From NCBI RefSeq assembly GCF_051172195.1, contig NZ_JBPJAQ010000001.1, positions 806,001 through 870,000 on the forward strand: a DNA stretch of 64,000 nt, in the 5' to 3' direction. The notes under the pieces are model-generated. The model was not told where the DNA came from, ran no database searches, and was given only the letters and a program-made list of their open reading frames with translations. Positions within the stretch are counted from its first letter, which is position 1. Each line of letters opens with the position of its first letter. This document shows positions 22,829 to 32,900 of this stretch, one piece after another. The position numbers and the translations under genes were made by a program. Origin of the DNA: Paludibaculum fermentans_A (GTDB taxonomy: Bacteria; Acidobacteriota; Terriglobia; Bryobacterales; Bryobacteraceae).

Positions 22829-24790
22829 CTAATAGCTGAACAGAAAATCGGTTTTGTTGATCAAAGCCCAGGCCAGGTCTTCCACGGCCGCGGCGCGCGT
22901 ATACGTCGCAGTCCCCGACTTGGCCAGCGTCTTCAAGGCCACCGACTTCTCATGCTCGCTGGGGCTGCGGGACAGGAACGTCAGGAAAATGTCCTGCACC
23001 ACCACATCGTCGGCCTTGTTCTTCGCCAGCTCCGCCAGGTAGGGAGACGCCGTCGCGCCCGTCGCCCGCGTGCGGTTGGTCACCAGCGTGGAGTTCATCA
23101 TGTTCAGCCACATCAGCACCGACCCCGACGCGCTGCGCGGCTGCGTGTCCCGATTGCCGCGGCTGAACGAGTTCATGAAGGCGTTGGCCGTCCCATCGCT
23201 GCGCGGCTCAGTCGGTTCCGGCAGTTGCATCGCCCAGTTCACCTTTTCGACCCACCCACCTACGGAATAGGACGGCAACAACCCCGTAGCCTTAGTAATC
23301 GCATCGTGGGCCTCTTCCGCTTCCAGGCGGCGCGGCAGATGCCGGGCAAACGTGGAGACTTTCGTCAAATCCCAATCGCCGTCAAAGCGCGAACTCAACT
23401 GGTAGGCCGTGCTCTGCACAATCAGCCGCAGCGTTTCGCGCAGATTGAAATCGTTATCCCGCGCCGCCTGCGCCAGCTTCTCCAGCAGCACCGGATGCGA
23501 CGCCTGGTAATCCCACCCGCTGGGCGGCGGCACATTCGGGTTCAATCGATCCGGATCCAGATTGTCCACCGGCTCCGCCAGCGCCAGGTTGAACATCGCC
23601 TTCCACAGCCGGTTCGCATAGTTCCGCGCAAACATCGGGTCGTTGGTCAACCGCTGCGCAAAGGAATCGCGCCAGTCGCCCGCGGGGGTCGTCCCATCCC
23701 GGTAGAGCGGCGTCAGATTCGTGACCGCCACACCATTGATGTTCGTGGCCACCCGGTTGGGCCGGTTCCCGTAAGTGGTGTTGAGCGAATAGCTGCCGGT
23801 CGGCCGGTCCAGCACGATCGTGGAGTTCAGGTAGTAGTCCGACGTCTCCCTGCCTGGATACGTCGACAGATTGATCCGCGCGAAATGCGCCGACATGCGC
23901 TGCGCATCCACCCGCAACGTCTTCGCACCCCAGGCCGAAACCGCATCCAGATGCCCGCGTCCGTTGTGGCACAACAGACAGTCGTAGTGCCCCAACCCGA
24001 GAAACATCGTCGCCGCCCGCACCGTGACCAGATCGTAAGTGTCCTGCGCCGGCCCCATCGGAGCGAAGCCGCGCAGCATGAAGTTCACGCCGGCCGTATC
24101 GCGATCGTAGTTGTTGCCGGTTGCCGTCACCAGCTGATACGCGATTTCGCGCCACGACTTGCCGCTATCGATCGCTTCCTTAATGTACTCGTGGAACCGG
24201 TTCCGCCCCTCCTGGTTCTGGTTCCGATTGGAGGCGGTTATCGAATTCTGCAGCAGGTCGCCCAGCCAGACGGTCCACTTGTCGACGAACTCGGGGCTGT
24301 AGAGCAGCTTATCGACCATCTCGTCGCGCTTCGCCGGGTTTGTATCGGCCACGAACGCCCGAATCTCGGCCGCCGTCGGGATCCGTCCAGTCAGGTCCAG
24401 TTTGATGCGGCGGAAGTACTCTTCATCGGATGAGAGCGCGGCCGGAGAGATCCCATCCGCTTCCAGCTTCCGGAAGATCTCTTCGTCGATGAAACTGCGC
24501 CACGGCAGTTCGGAAGCGGAAACCGCCTGCCGAACCGATCCCGTCTTGCCCATCGACTTCGCAAAGCTCAAAGTGCGGTCATACACTTCCCGCCGGATTC
24601 GATCCGCGCGGGATAGCACCTTCTCCGGTGCCGCGATGAACGAACAGTTTTCTCCGGAGGCACTAAGTGCTTGCGGCTCTGCCGTTTCCTCGACAACCTG
24701 GGCCTTGGCCGCAGACACGCAGCCGGCACAGGCGGCCAGCACAAACACGGAAGTAAGAGAGGTATGGATCCGCCGAGCAGTCATGGTCAC
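22829..24790 (-). CDS. DUF1549/DUF1553 protein, copy 1
   Basis: A 653-residue exported protein. The N-terminus 'SLTSVFVLAACAGCVSAAKA' is a signal peptide that could also be read as a lipobox. It carries the same domain order as the neighbour at 20664, including 'YDCLLCHNGRGH' (CxxCH at about 271-275) and the identical end 'DLAWALINKTDFLFSY'. The start may be the GTG at 24790 or the ATG at 24784. A TATAAT box lies 13 bases upstream of the GTG. The two paralogues differ most in the first 100 residues. It probably forms a three-gene operon with the next paralogue and DUF1501. Confidence 0.93.
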   Translation of the reverse strand: MTMTARRIHTSLTSVFVLAACAGCVSAAKAQVVEETAEPQALSASGENCSFIAAPEKVLSRADRIRREVYDRTLSFAKSMGKTGSVRQAVSASELPWRSFIDEEIFRKLEADGISPAALSSDEEYFRRIKLDLTGRIPTAAEIRAFVADTNPAKRDEMVDKLLYSPEFVDKWTVWLGDLLQNSITASNRNQNQEGRNRFHEYIKEAIDSGKSWREIAYQLVTATGNNYDRDTAGVNFMLRGFAPMGPAQDTYDLVTVRAATMFLGLGHYDCLLCHNGRGHLDAVSAWGAKTLRVDAQRMSAHFARINLSTYPGRETSDYYLNSTIVLDRPTGSYSLNTTYGNRPNRVATNINGVAVTNLTPLYRDGTTPAGDWRDSFAQRLTNDPMFARNYANRLWKAMFNLALAEPVDNLDPDRLNPNVPPPSGWDYQASHPVLLEKLAQAARDNDFNLRETLRLIVQSTAYQLSSRFDGDWDLTKVSTFARHLPRRLEAEEAHDAITKATGLLPSYSVGGWVEKVNWAMQLPEPTEPRSDGTANAFMNSFSRGNRDTQPRSASGSVLMWLNMMNSTLVTNRTRATGATASPYLAELAKNKADDVVVQDIFLTFLSRSPSEHEKSVALKTLAKSGTATYTRAAAVEDLAWALINKTDFLFSY

Positions 24791-24803
24791 CCTGGATGCG
24801 TGG

Positions 24804-24809
24804 ATTATA
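24804..24809 (-). promoter_or_regulatory. -10 box (TATAAT) of the DUF1549/DUF1553-DUF1501 operon
   Basis: A perfect TATAAT on the minus strand ends 13 bases before the GTG at 24790. The leader would be under 15 bases. CTGTCAG about 16 bases further upstream is a weak -35. Confidence 0.55.
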
Positions 24810-24893
24810 GCAGGTCGTCTGACAGTTGTCGGGCAGGGGGCGCCTGTTTACGGCGTCGATCCCCAGACCAGTGCCCCGGCCGGATACCGGACC

Positions 24894-24899
24894 TATAAT
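24894..24899 (+). promoter_or_regulatory. -10 box (TATAAT), leaderless start of the secreted protein at 24908
   Basis: A perfect TATAAT ends eight bases before the GTG at 24908, so the transcript would begin at the start codon. No ribosome site is present. Confidence 0.55.
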
Positions 24900-24907
24900 A
24901 GAGCCGG

Positions 24908-25645
24908 GTGTGGCGCCTGATTCTCATCCTGTTACCCGCCTTGCTCCTCGCAGCGGAGCCGGATCCCCTGCTCCCCCTCATCCGCCAGCGTGTCGCCGAT
25001 TGGCGCAGGGAACTCCCCGATTTCCTGTGTACCCAGGAATCTACACTGAGCCAGGGTAATCGCGGCCGCGGTATCCGTATGTCCGACTCTGCAATTTATG
25101 AAATCCGCGTCATCCGCGGCCGTGAGTCATACTTTCTCAAACAGGCCGCGGGCATCGATCTCAAACAGCCGGAGCCCGCCGACTTCCCCGGGATGAACCA
25201 TCGCGGCGAATTCTCATCGGCCCTGTTGCTGCTCTTCGATGCCCCCACCCAAACCCTCTTCCATCGTGCCGGACGGGAAAGAGTGGAGGGCCGCCGCCTG
25301 CGCCGCTACGATTTCAAGGTCCGCCAGGAGAACTCCCAATGGTACGTCGGCCCCGGAGCCGCCTACCAACCCGCTTACGAAGGCTCCTTCTGGGCGGATG
25401 AAGCCGACGGCAAGGTCTACCGTCTCCACATGGAAGCCCACCAGTTTCCCCGGAAATACGTCGTTCAGGACGCCTGGCTCACTGTCACCTACACAACCGT
25501 GAGCATTGATGGCGAGCCCTTCCTGATGCCGGCCCAGGCCGAGGTTCGTGCTTGCCATACCTTGATGGACTGCAGCCAGGCGTACCTGAAGTTCACGGAT
25601 TACCGCCACTTCACCGCCACGTCCAAGGTCGATTTCCAGGATTAG
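24908..25645 (+). CDS. Secreted protein of the acidobacterial 'LPDFLC' family
   Basis: A 245-residue protein with a GTG start and a signal peptide (residues 1-16, 'LILILLPALLLAAEP'). The mature N-terminus has 'VADWRRELPDFLCTQES', followed by strands such as 'GRERVEGRRLRRYDFKV'. These match the pattern of the N-terminal half of the protein at 11889 ('MPNFTCVETIE', 'GQETINGRPAHKFYF'). It lacks that protein's C-terminal domain. The shape suggests a beta-rich periplasmic or outer-membrane-attached protein. No catalytic motif is visible. The next gene begins two bases after its stop. Confidence 0.82.
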   Translation: MWRLILILLPALLLAAEPDPLLPLIRQRVADWRRELPDFLCTQESTLSQGNRGRGIRMSDSAIYEIRVIRGRESYFLKQAAGIDLKQPEPADFPGMNHRGEFSSALLLLFDAPTQTLFHRAGRERVEGRRLRRYDFKVRQENSQWYVGPGAAYQPAYEGSFWADEADGKVYRLHMEAHQFPRKYVVQDAWLTVTYTTVSIDGEPFLMPAQAEVRACHTLMDCSQAYLKFTDYRHFTATSKVDFQD

Positions 25646-25647
25646 CC

Positions 25648-26331
25648 ATGCGAATTCTTTCCCGCCGCCAGACGATCGCAGGCCTCGGAGCCGCCCTGAT
25701 GCCGGCCGCCTTCGCCGCTCCACCCTGGCAAACCAAGCCGGTCGATCAATGGTCAGGGAAGGAACTGCAGCGCGTAGTCACCGACTCCCCCTGGACCGCG
25801 CGCGTCTCCGTCCCGCTCACCGGGCCCGACGCGCCTTCCCCAAACCGGCCCATGTCGCCTGCAGGTGTTCCCTACGGCCGCAATGGCGGTGCAGGCATGG
25901 GCATGCCTGCGGATGGAGTGATCCCCTACCTCGTCCGCTGGGAAAGCGCCAGGCCCGTTCGCGAAGCCCTCAAGCGGCTGAATTTGGCTTACCCGGAGGT
26001 CGACGAGAAGCAGGAGGGCCGGCTCTACGCGATCACCGTCCTGCCTGGGGAGACACCCTTGTCCACCGGCCATACCATTCAGCCCGAGGGCGAAGCGCAG
26101 AAGACGATCCTCATCAGGACGCTGCTGCGTCGCCGCGACCGGCCGGAATTGCACCCGGTGCGGGTGCTGGGCCACTACAACGGCCCGGCCCTCGTCACCT
26201 ATTTCTTCCAGCCGGCAATCCCGTTCTCCCTCGACGACGGCGTCGTGGAGTTCTCCACCGTCGCCCCCAGACCCCTCTCGTGCAAGTTCAAGCTCGCTGA
26301 GATGGTCTACCAGGGCCAGCTCGCGCTTTAG
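25648..26331 (+). CDS. Tat-exported hypothetical protein
   Basis: A 227-residue protein. The ATG at 25648 is chosen because it begins a twin-arginine-like signal ('ILSRRQTIAGLGAALM', cleavage near 'AFAAPP'). The mature part opens with 'WSGKELQRVVTDSPWTARV', a motif seen in acidobacterial exported proteins of unknown function; the rest is predicted beta-rich. The gene is two bases after the secreted-protein gene, so they form an operon. Its last four bases overlap the end of the convergent proS gene. Confidence 0.8.
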   Translation: MRILSRRQTIAGLGAALMPAAFAAPPWQTKPVDQWSGKELQRVVTDSPWTARVSVPLTGPDAPSPNRPMSPAGVPYGRNGGAGMGMPADGVIPYLVRWESARPVREALKRLNLAYPEVDEKQEGRLYAITVLPGETPLSTGHTIQPEGEAQKTILIRTLLRRRDRPELHPVRVLGHYNGPALVTYFFQPAIPFSLDDGVVEFSTVAPRPLSCKFKLAEMVYQGQLAL

Positions 26332-27770
26332 TACGCTTTGGCGATCACCACGCGGCGATCCACCGTCTCGCCGGTCAAGATACACTTGCCGGGCCCGTCG
26401 TACAGATCCACCGACGGAATGTTGCGGACGCTCGCCTTGAATTCCTTGATCCGCGCGTCGTTGGCCGGATCGTCCTTCAAATGCGCCATCACGAACTTGC
26501 CGCCGCCCTTCTCGGCCGTCACCGAGCCCAGGATCTCCTGCACCTCGCCGATCGAGTTCGCGAGCACCGTGTTGTCCTGCATCCGCTGCCGGGCCTTCGC
26601 CAGCAGGTCGCGCTGCATCGCTTCCAGGATCTCCGCCTGCTTCGCCACTGCCTCGGTCTGCGGGATCACTTCCTTCGTCCCCGTGTCGCGCCGCTTGATC
26701 ACCATGTTGCCGCTGGCCACGTCTCGCGGACCCAGCTCAAACACCACCGGCACACCCAACCGCTCCCAATGGAAGAACTTGGCGCCCGGCGTCATACCGT
26801 CGCGCACGTCGATGTGCGCGCCCAAATCCTTGGCCAGTTTCGCCGCCGCTTCCATCACCACGGCCTTCTCTTCGTCCTTGCGGTAGATGGGCACCAGCAC
26901 GCTCTTCCGCGGAGCCACCTTGGGCGGCAGCACCAGGCCCTTATCGTCCGAGTGGGTCATGATCAGGCCGCCGATCAGCCGCGTGCTCACACCCCAGCTC
27001 GTCTGCCACACGTAGTCCAGCTTCCCTTCCTTGCTCTGGAACTGGACATCGAACGCCTTGCCGAAGTTCTGGCCCAGGTCGTGGCTGGTGCCGGCCTGCA
27101 AGGCCAGGCCGTTCTGCATCATCGCTTCAATCGAGTACGACCGCAGCGCCCCGGCGAACTTCTCCGCCCGCGTCTTTACGCCCTTGATCACCGGCACCGC
27201 CATGATCTCTTCCGAGACCTCGGCGTACAGATCCAGGATCCGCAGTACTTCTTCCACCGCCTCCTCATGGCTGGAGTGGGCCGTATGCCCTTCCTGCCAC
27301 AGGAATTCGGTGGTCCTCAGGAACATTCGCGTGCGTAGCTCCCACCGGATCACGTTCGCCCACTGGTTCACCAGCACCGGCAGGTCGCGGTAGCTGTGGA
27401 TCCACTTCGAGAAGAAATGGCCGACGATGGTCTCGGACGTGGGCCGGATGACGTAAGGCTCTTCCAGTTCCTTGCCGCCTGCAATCGTCACGACCGCCAG
27501 TTCCGGCGCGAAGCCCTCGACGTGTTCCGCTTCCTTCTGCAGGAAGCTCTGTGGAATCAACAGCGGCAGGTAGATGTTCTGGTGATTGGTGGCCTTGAAG
27601 CGGTCGTCCAGCTCACGCTGCAGACGTTCCCAAACGGCATAGCCGTTGGGTTTGATCACCATGCAACCCTTGACGATCTCGGCCGGCTCGGCCATATCGC
27701 CGTGCAGCACCACATCCTGATACCAGGAGGCAAAATCTTTCCCACGAGGGGTAATAGGAGACTCGGACAT
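26328..27770 (-). CDS. proS: Prolyl-tRNA synthetase, archaeal/eukaryotic type
   Basis: A 480-residue class II aminoacyl-tRNA synthetase. It begins 'SPITPRGKDFASWYQDVV', with 'VIRPTSETIVG', 'RWELRTRMFLRTTEFLWQEG' and 'GTSHDLGQNF' forming the class II catalytic core. The editing insertion of long bacterial enzymes is absent. The C-terminal extension ends in 'VVIAKAY', with the terminal tyrosine typical of the archaeal/eukaryotic-type group. It charges tRNA-Pro. The start at 27770 fits the family N-terminus; the frame is open further upstream but into the divergent promoter. It is divergent from the winged-helix regulator gene. Confidence 0.96.
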   Translation of the reverse strand: MSESPITPRGKDFASWYQDVVLHGDMAEPAEIVKGCMVIKPNGYAVWERLQRELDDRFKATNHQNIYLPLLIPQSFLQKEAEHVEGFAPELAVVTIAGGKELEEPYVIRPTSETIVGHFFSKWIHSYRDLPVLVNQWANVIRWELRTRMFLRTTEFLWQEGHTAHSSHEEAVEEVLRILDLYAEVSEEIMAVPVIKGVKTRAEKFAGALRSYSIEAMMQNGLALQAGTSHDLGQNFGKAFDVQFQSKEGKLDYVWQTSWGVSTRLIGGLIMTHSDDKGLVLPPKVAPRKSVLVPIYRKDEEKAVVMEAAAKLAKDLGAHIDVRDGMTPGAKFFHWERLGVPVVFELGPRDVASGNMVIKRRDTGTKEVIPQTEAVAKQAEILEAMQRDLLAKARQRMQDNTVLANSIGEVQEILGSVTAEKGGGKFVMAHLKDDPANDARIKEFKASVRNIPSVDLYDGPGKCILTGETVDRRVVIAKAY

Positions 27771-27876
27771 CGTAATAGTCCATTCTAGCGTGCCGGTCCC
27801 GGGCCAAACGTGAGGATTTGCCGCATCTTGCCTGCAGGACCTGAGGCGGAGCGTCCATACTGTGTAGACGAGGCCC

Positions 27877-29871
27877 ATGGTCGCGCCAGGGACAATCCGC
27901 TTCGGTCCTTACCTCTTCGATCTGAGGGAACAACGGCTGTCCGGGCCCGCAGGTGAGATCCCGCTCAACCTGAAATCGGCCGCCGTCCTCGCTTACCTCG
28001 CCCAGCGCCCGGGCCAGATCGTCCCCAAAGACGAACTGCTGCACGCCGTCTGGGCCGACACCGCCGTCACCGACGATGCCCTCGTCCAGCGTGTGCTCGA
28101 TGTACGCAAGGCTCTGGGCGATAACTCGAAGACTCCACAGTACATCCGCACTCATCCCAAACGCGGTTACGAGTTCGTCGCCGGGCCGGAGGCACCTCCG
28201 CCTGCGCCTGCTCCCTCCCGCTGGTGGATGCCCGTCCTGGCCTGCGCCTTGACCCTGGCCGCTGCCGCCCTGTTCTGGTTCGGCCGCAAGCCGCCCGCCG
28301 CGCCCGTCGAACTGAAGATCGCCCAAATGACCTTTCTCCCCGGCATGGAGGACTACCCCGCTTTCGACGCCACCGGCCGCCGCATCCTTTACGGCTCCGA
28401 CGAGAAGGGCACGGCTAATCTCTGGATCCTGGAGGAGTCCAGCGGCGATCGCCGCCAGGTGACTCAATCCAAAGCCAATCTCTCCGAACCCGACTGGTCG
28501 CCCGACTCCGACTGGATCGCCTACCGCTCCGAGGAGGGCAAAGGCGGACTCTTCGCCAAGTCCCTGGTTACGGGGGAAACCGCCCCCATCGCCGAGTTCG
28601 GCCACCACCCGCGCTGGTCCCCCGATGGCCGCTTCGTCGCCTTCCATACCGCCGGCGCCCAGAGCGACATCTATATCTGGAAGAAGGAAGACCGCTCGCT
28701 GCGCCGGGTGGTGGTCACCGTTCCAACCCTGGCGAGCCTCTCGTGGCCTGCCTGGAGCCAGGACGGCCAGATGGTCTATTTCATTGCCACCGCCCAGTTT
28801 CGCAGCGAGCCAGCGCAGAAACGCTCGCCCGATTGGGTCTACCTGGGCCACCAGATCTGGCGCGTCTCCGCCGCCGGCGGCGAAGCCAAGGTCGTCACAC
28901 CCGGCACCGGAGTCCTAAAGGACGGCGGCTTCGACTACGACCGCACACGCTCCCAACTGGTCTTTGTCGGTCTGGATCGCGGCCTCTGGCGCTCCGAGAT
29001 CGACCGCCGCTCCGGTGCGGAAACGGCTAGGCCGGTCCGCTTGACCCTCACCACCCAGGGTCACCAGCACCCTCGCTTCAGTCCCGGCGGCGAGATCGCC
29101 TTCTCGGCCATTGCCGCCCCGGAAGCCCTTTGGCTGGTTCCTTTTGAACCCGATGGCCGGCTCGACGAAGCGGCCATGACCCGCCTTACTACCGGAGCCG
29201 CCTCCGTCCGCGCGCCCATGCTCTCGCCCGACGGCCGCCGCATCGTCTATTTCCTCTGGCAGGGCGAGCGCTTCGAGCTATGGCTGCTCGATCTGGAGAC
29301 CCGCGCCGTGCGGCCCATCGGGCCCACCGACCAGCTCTCCCGCACCTCGCCCACCTGGATCGACGACGGCCGCGGCCTGACCTACGACATCATGGACGGC
29401 CGCAACCGCGAACGCCGCAAAGCCATGTTCAACCAGGACTTCTCCAAACTGGTGGATGAGAAGGTCCTCGACGGCGCACCTTCCGGCCGAGCGCCCACCA
29501 ATTGGGATCCAAGCGGAAGGTTCCGCCCTTATGTCGAATCCAGGGATGGACAGCAGAACCTGTGGCTGGAACGGAAGGACAGCGCTCCGTTGCGGTTGGC
29601 CGGTCCGGGCCACTATCAGGGTGCCGCGTGGTCGACCGACGGCCGGCGCATCTACTACCAGTCCGACGAAGACGGCTGGTTCAACATCTGGCTGCTGGAC
29701 TTCGACTCTGCCCGCGGCACGCCCATCGGTCCACCCCGCCAGAGCAGTTACTTCCGCGGCAGCCCTTACCTGCTGTCGGACAGTAACCTCGGCTTCGCGA
29801 TGCAGCCAAAGGGCTTAGTCGTTCCCTTGCTGGAGAACCGTGGCGATCTGTGGCTGATTCGCAGTCACTGA
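27877..29871 (+). CDS. Winged-helix regulator fused to a PD40/TolB-like propeller
   Basis: A 664-residue one-component regulator. Residues about 3-100 are an OmpR/PhoB-type DNA-binding domain ('FGPYLFDLREQRLSG', 'IRTHPKRGYEFV'). A single membrane helix lies at about 112-132 ('WWMPVLACALTLAAAALFWF'). The rest is a WD40-like PD40 propeller with repeated 'SPDGRRIVYF' and 'WSTDGRRIYY' units, facing the periplasm. CadC-like proteins of this build sense a periplasmic signal and act directly on DNA. A TonB receptor gene follows 127 bases downstream on the same strand and is the obvious candidate target (inference). Confidence 0.92.
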   Translation: MVAPGTIRFGPYLFDLREQRLSGPAGEIPLNLKSAAVLAYLAQRPGQIVPKDELLHAVWADTAVTDDALVQRVLDVRKALGDNSKTPQYIRTHPKRGYEFVAGPEAPPPAPAPSRWWMPVLACALTLAAAALFWFGRKPPAAPVELKIAQMTFLPGMEDYPAFDATGRRILYGSDEKGTANLWILEESSGDRRQVTQSKANLSEPDWSPDSDWIAYRSEEGKGGLFAKSLVTGETAPIAEFGHHPRWSPDGRFVAFHTAGAQSDIYIWKKEDRSLRRVVVTVPTLASLSWPAWSQDGQMVYFIATAQFRSEPAQKRSPDWVYLGHQIWRVSAAGGEAKVVTPGTGVLKDGGFDYDRTRSQLVFVGLDRGLWRSEIDRRSGAETARPVRLTLTTQGHQHPRFSPGGEIAFSAIAAPEALWLVPFEPDGRLDEAAMTRLTTGAASVRAPMLSPDGRRIVYFLWQGERFELWLLDLETRAVRPIGPTDQLSRTSPTWIDDGRGLTYDIMDGRNRERRKAMFNQDFSKLVDEKVLDGAPSGRAPTNWDPSGRFRPYVESRDGQQNLWLERKDSAPLRLAGPGHYQGAAWSTDGRRIYYQSDEDGWFNIWLLDFDSARGTPIGPPRQSSYFRGSPYLLSDSNLGFAMQPKGLVVPLLENRGDLWLIRSH

Positions 29872-29998
29872 CCCGCGCGCCGCTTAACACCCCATTCGTC
29901 GATTTGTCGTGATAATTTCGCCCCGCTGTCAGTACTTGCGCCCCCTTCCGGGCGCAGCATGGGTCACCGTAGCGCAGTAAACAAAGGAGTTCCCGTCT

Positions 29999-32900
29999 AT
30001 GTTGACCTGGGGTCTTAGAATCGCCACGTTCCTGATTCTCACCGGCCTGATGCACGCCCAGTCCATCACCGGCAGCATCGTCGGCACCGTCAGCGACACC
30101 TCCGGCTCGCCCGTCCCGGCGGCCAATGTGCAAGTCCACAATCAGGATACGGGCGCTGCCCGCACCGTCGTCACCAACGAGCAGGGTAACTACGCCGCCA
30201 CCCTCCTGCCGCCCGGCCGGTATACCGTCTCCATCGCCCAGCAAGGCTTCAAACCCAGCCGGATCGTCGATCTCGATGTCCGCGTCGACCGCAGCCTGCG
30301 CGCCGACATCGCCCTGCAATTGGGCGAGGTTAGTGAGACCATTACCGTCTCCGACGCGGCCGCCACCAGGGTGGAAACCGACACCTCCACCCTGAACCAG
30401 ACCCTGGGCCAGAAGACGATCGTCGACATGCCCATCTCGCGCAGCTTCGTCTCGCTGGCCGGGTTGACCGCCGGAGTCGTGCCCGTCACCGGCGAGAACG
30501 GCCAGAGCCTGCAGACCAGCTTCACCAACCGCGGCAACCTCAGCGCCTTCGTCAGCGGCCAGCGCGAATCGTCCGTCTCGTTCCTGATCGATGGCGTCGA
30601 GTCGCGCGGCGAACGGCTGGGCAACGCCAGCATGCCCGTCTCTGTGGACGCCATCCAGCAGTTCGGGATGCTGCGCAATACGATGTCGGCCGAGTACGGC
30701 AACGCCGCGGCGGTGATGAACGTGACCATCAAATCGGGCACGAACCAGATCCACGGCACGGCATTCGAGTTCCTGCAGAACTCGGTCATGAATGCCCGCA
30801 ACTACTTCGACACCAGCGCCAAGGCACAGACGAAGATGAACGACTTCGGCTTCAGCCTGGGCGCACCCGTGGTGAAGGACAAAACCTTCTTCTTCACCAA
30901 CTTCGAGGGCATTCGCAGCCGCCGCACCACGCCGCTGCTGGGCCGTGAACCCACCCAGGCCCAACTGGGCGGCGACCTGTCGTCCATCGCCAGCGTGATC
31001 TACGACCCCCTCACCACCGACGCCGCCGGGGTACGCACCGCATTCCCAGGTAACATCATTCCTGTCAACCGGTTAGATCCGGCCACCAAGAACTTCAGCA
31101 ACTACATCCCGGTAGCCAACCTCGCCCAGCCCATCAACAACAGCAACCTCTCGGTGTCGCCCAGCGCGATCGCCGACAGCAACCAGGTGCACTTCCGCAT
31201 CGATCACGCACTCAGCAGTACGGATCAACTGTTCGGCCGGTGGTCGTACTACGACGCTCCGAACACGGCGCCGTCGCTACACCCCTTGTGGAGCAAGGAA
31301 TACCCCTGGACTACCTACAATGGCGCGCTGCAGGAGACGCACATCTTCGGGCCCAGAACCGTCAACGAGTTCCGTTTCGGCTACAGCCGCGACAACATCT
31401 TCCAGAAGGCAATCGGCGTGCCCGGCACGAACCTGGCCCAGGCGATCGGGTTGAAGAACACCGTCCCCAACGAGCCCGACGGCGGAGCCTTGCCCGGCGT
31501 GACGATCACCGGCTACAACGTCTCCGGCGGCAGCCGCCCAACCGGCTATATCTCCAATCGTTTCCAGTACTCGGACGTGCTGAGCCTGACGCGCGGCAAC
31601 CACGTCCTGAAGCTGGGCGCCGACATCCGGCGGCTGCAGTACAACGTCTACAGCTCCAACTCCCCGAACGGTGACATTTCGTTCGCCAAGATCTTCACGA
31701 CCTCGACGGCAGGCGGCAGTACGGGCGGCGATCCTCTGGCCGACTACCTGCTGGGCGCCTTCAATACGGCCAGCGGCGCCCGTACCGTGAATAGTCCGGC
31801 CTTCCGCAATACGACGTACAATTTCTTCGCCCAGGACGAATGGAAGCTCACCTCGCGCCTCCACCTTTCCCTGGGGTTGCGCTATGAATATGCCCAGCGC
31901 GCCTACGATGTCCATAATAAGATCGCGATTGTCGACCTCTCCACCGGCAACCTGATCTTCGCCCGCAAGAACCCCTTTGATCCGAAGGACTTGAGCCTGA
32001 ACCCGAACACCTCGCGTGCCCTGCTGGACGAGGACTACAACAACTTCGCGCCGCGCTTCGGCTTCAGCTACGACGCAGGTAAAGATACTGTCATCCGAGG
32101 CGGCTATGGCATCTTCTACGACGTCACCCAGGCCAACGAGTTGAACTTCCTGGGCTTCGTGCCACCCTTCCAAACCCTCATTTCCGTCACCAACAATCCG
32201 AAAGCCGGCACGCCGGGCACCCTGTTCCAGAACCTGTTTCCCAACCCCGGTCCGCCGGACCGCATCGATCCTGGCACGTCGACGTTCTCGCACCTCAAAA
32301 CAGACCGGACGCCCTACGTCCAGCAGTTTAACCTGAACATTCAAAAGCGGATCTTCGGCGACTACCTGGTGGAAGCCTCTTATGTCGGCACGCTGGGCCG
32401 CAAACAGTCGAAGCGCCGCAACTACAACCAGAAGCGGATCACGGCCGCGGTGCCCTACTTCCCGCTGCCCAACCTGGGACCGATCCTGACCTCCGAGAAG
32501 AACTCGAATTCCAGCTACAACGCGTTGCAACTGCGGCTGGAACGGCAGTTCAAGACCGGCTGGTCGCTGCTGGCGAACTACACCTACTCGAAGTCGATCG
32601 ACATGGACTCCGCCAACGCCTCGTCTGCCGCCAACCAGGACGCGACCAACCTCGGAGCCGACCGTGGTTTGAGCGACTTCGACGTGCGCCACCGCTTCAC
32701 GGCCGTCGCAAGCTACGAACTGCCGTTTGCCCGCAATACCAAGGGCATCACCCGCGTGCTGGCAGGCGGCTGGCAGGCCAGCGCCATCGCCACGATGCAG
32801 GGCGGCTTCCCGCTGACCATCTCGGCCGCGGACAACTCCGGAGCCGGTTCGTTCACCGCGCTACGCGCCAACCGCATCGGTACCGGGAATCTGGACTCGG

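Noticed and set aside
22952..24433. 493-codon plus-strand frame opposite the DUF1549/DUF1553 gene
   Set aside because: Arg/His-rich composition typical of an antisense frame; a similar shadow appears opposite the paralogue.
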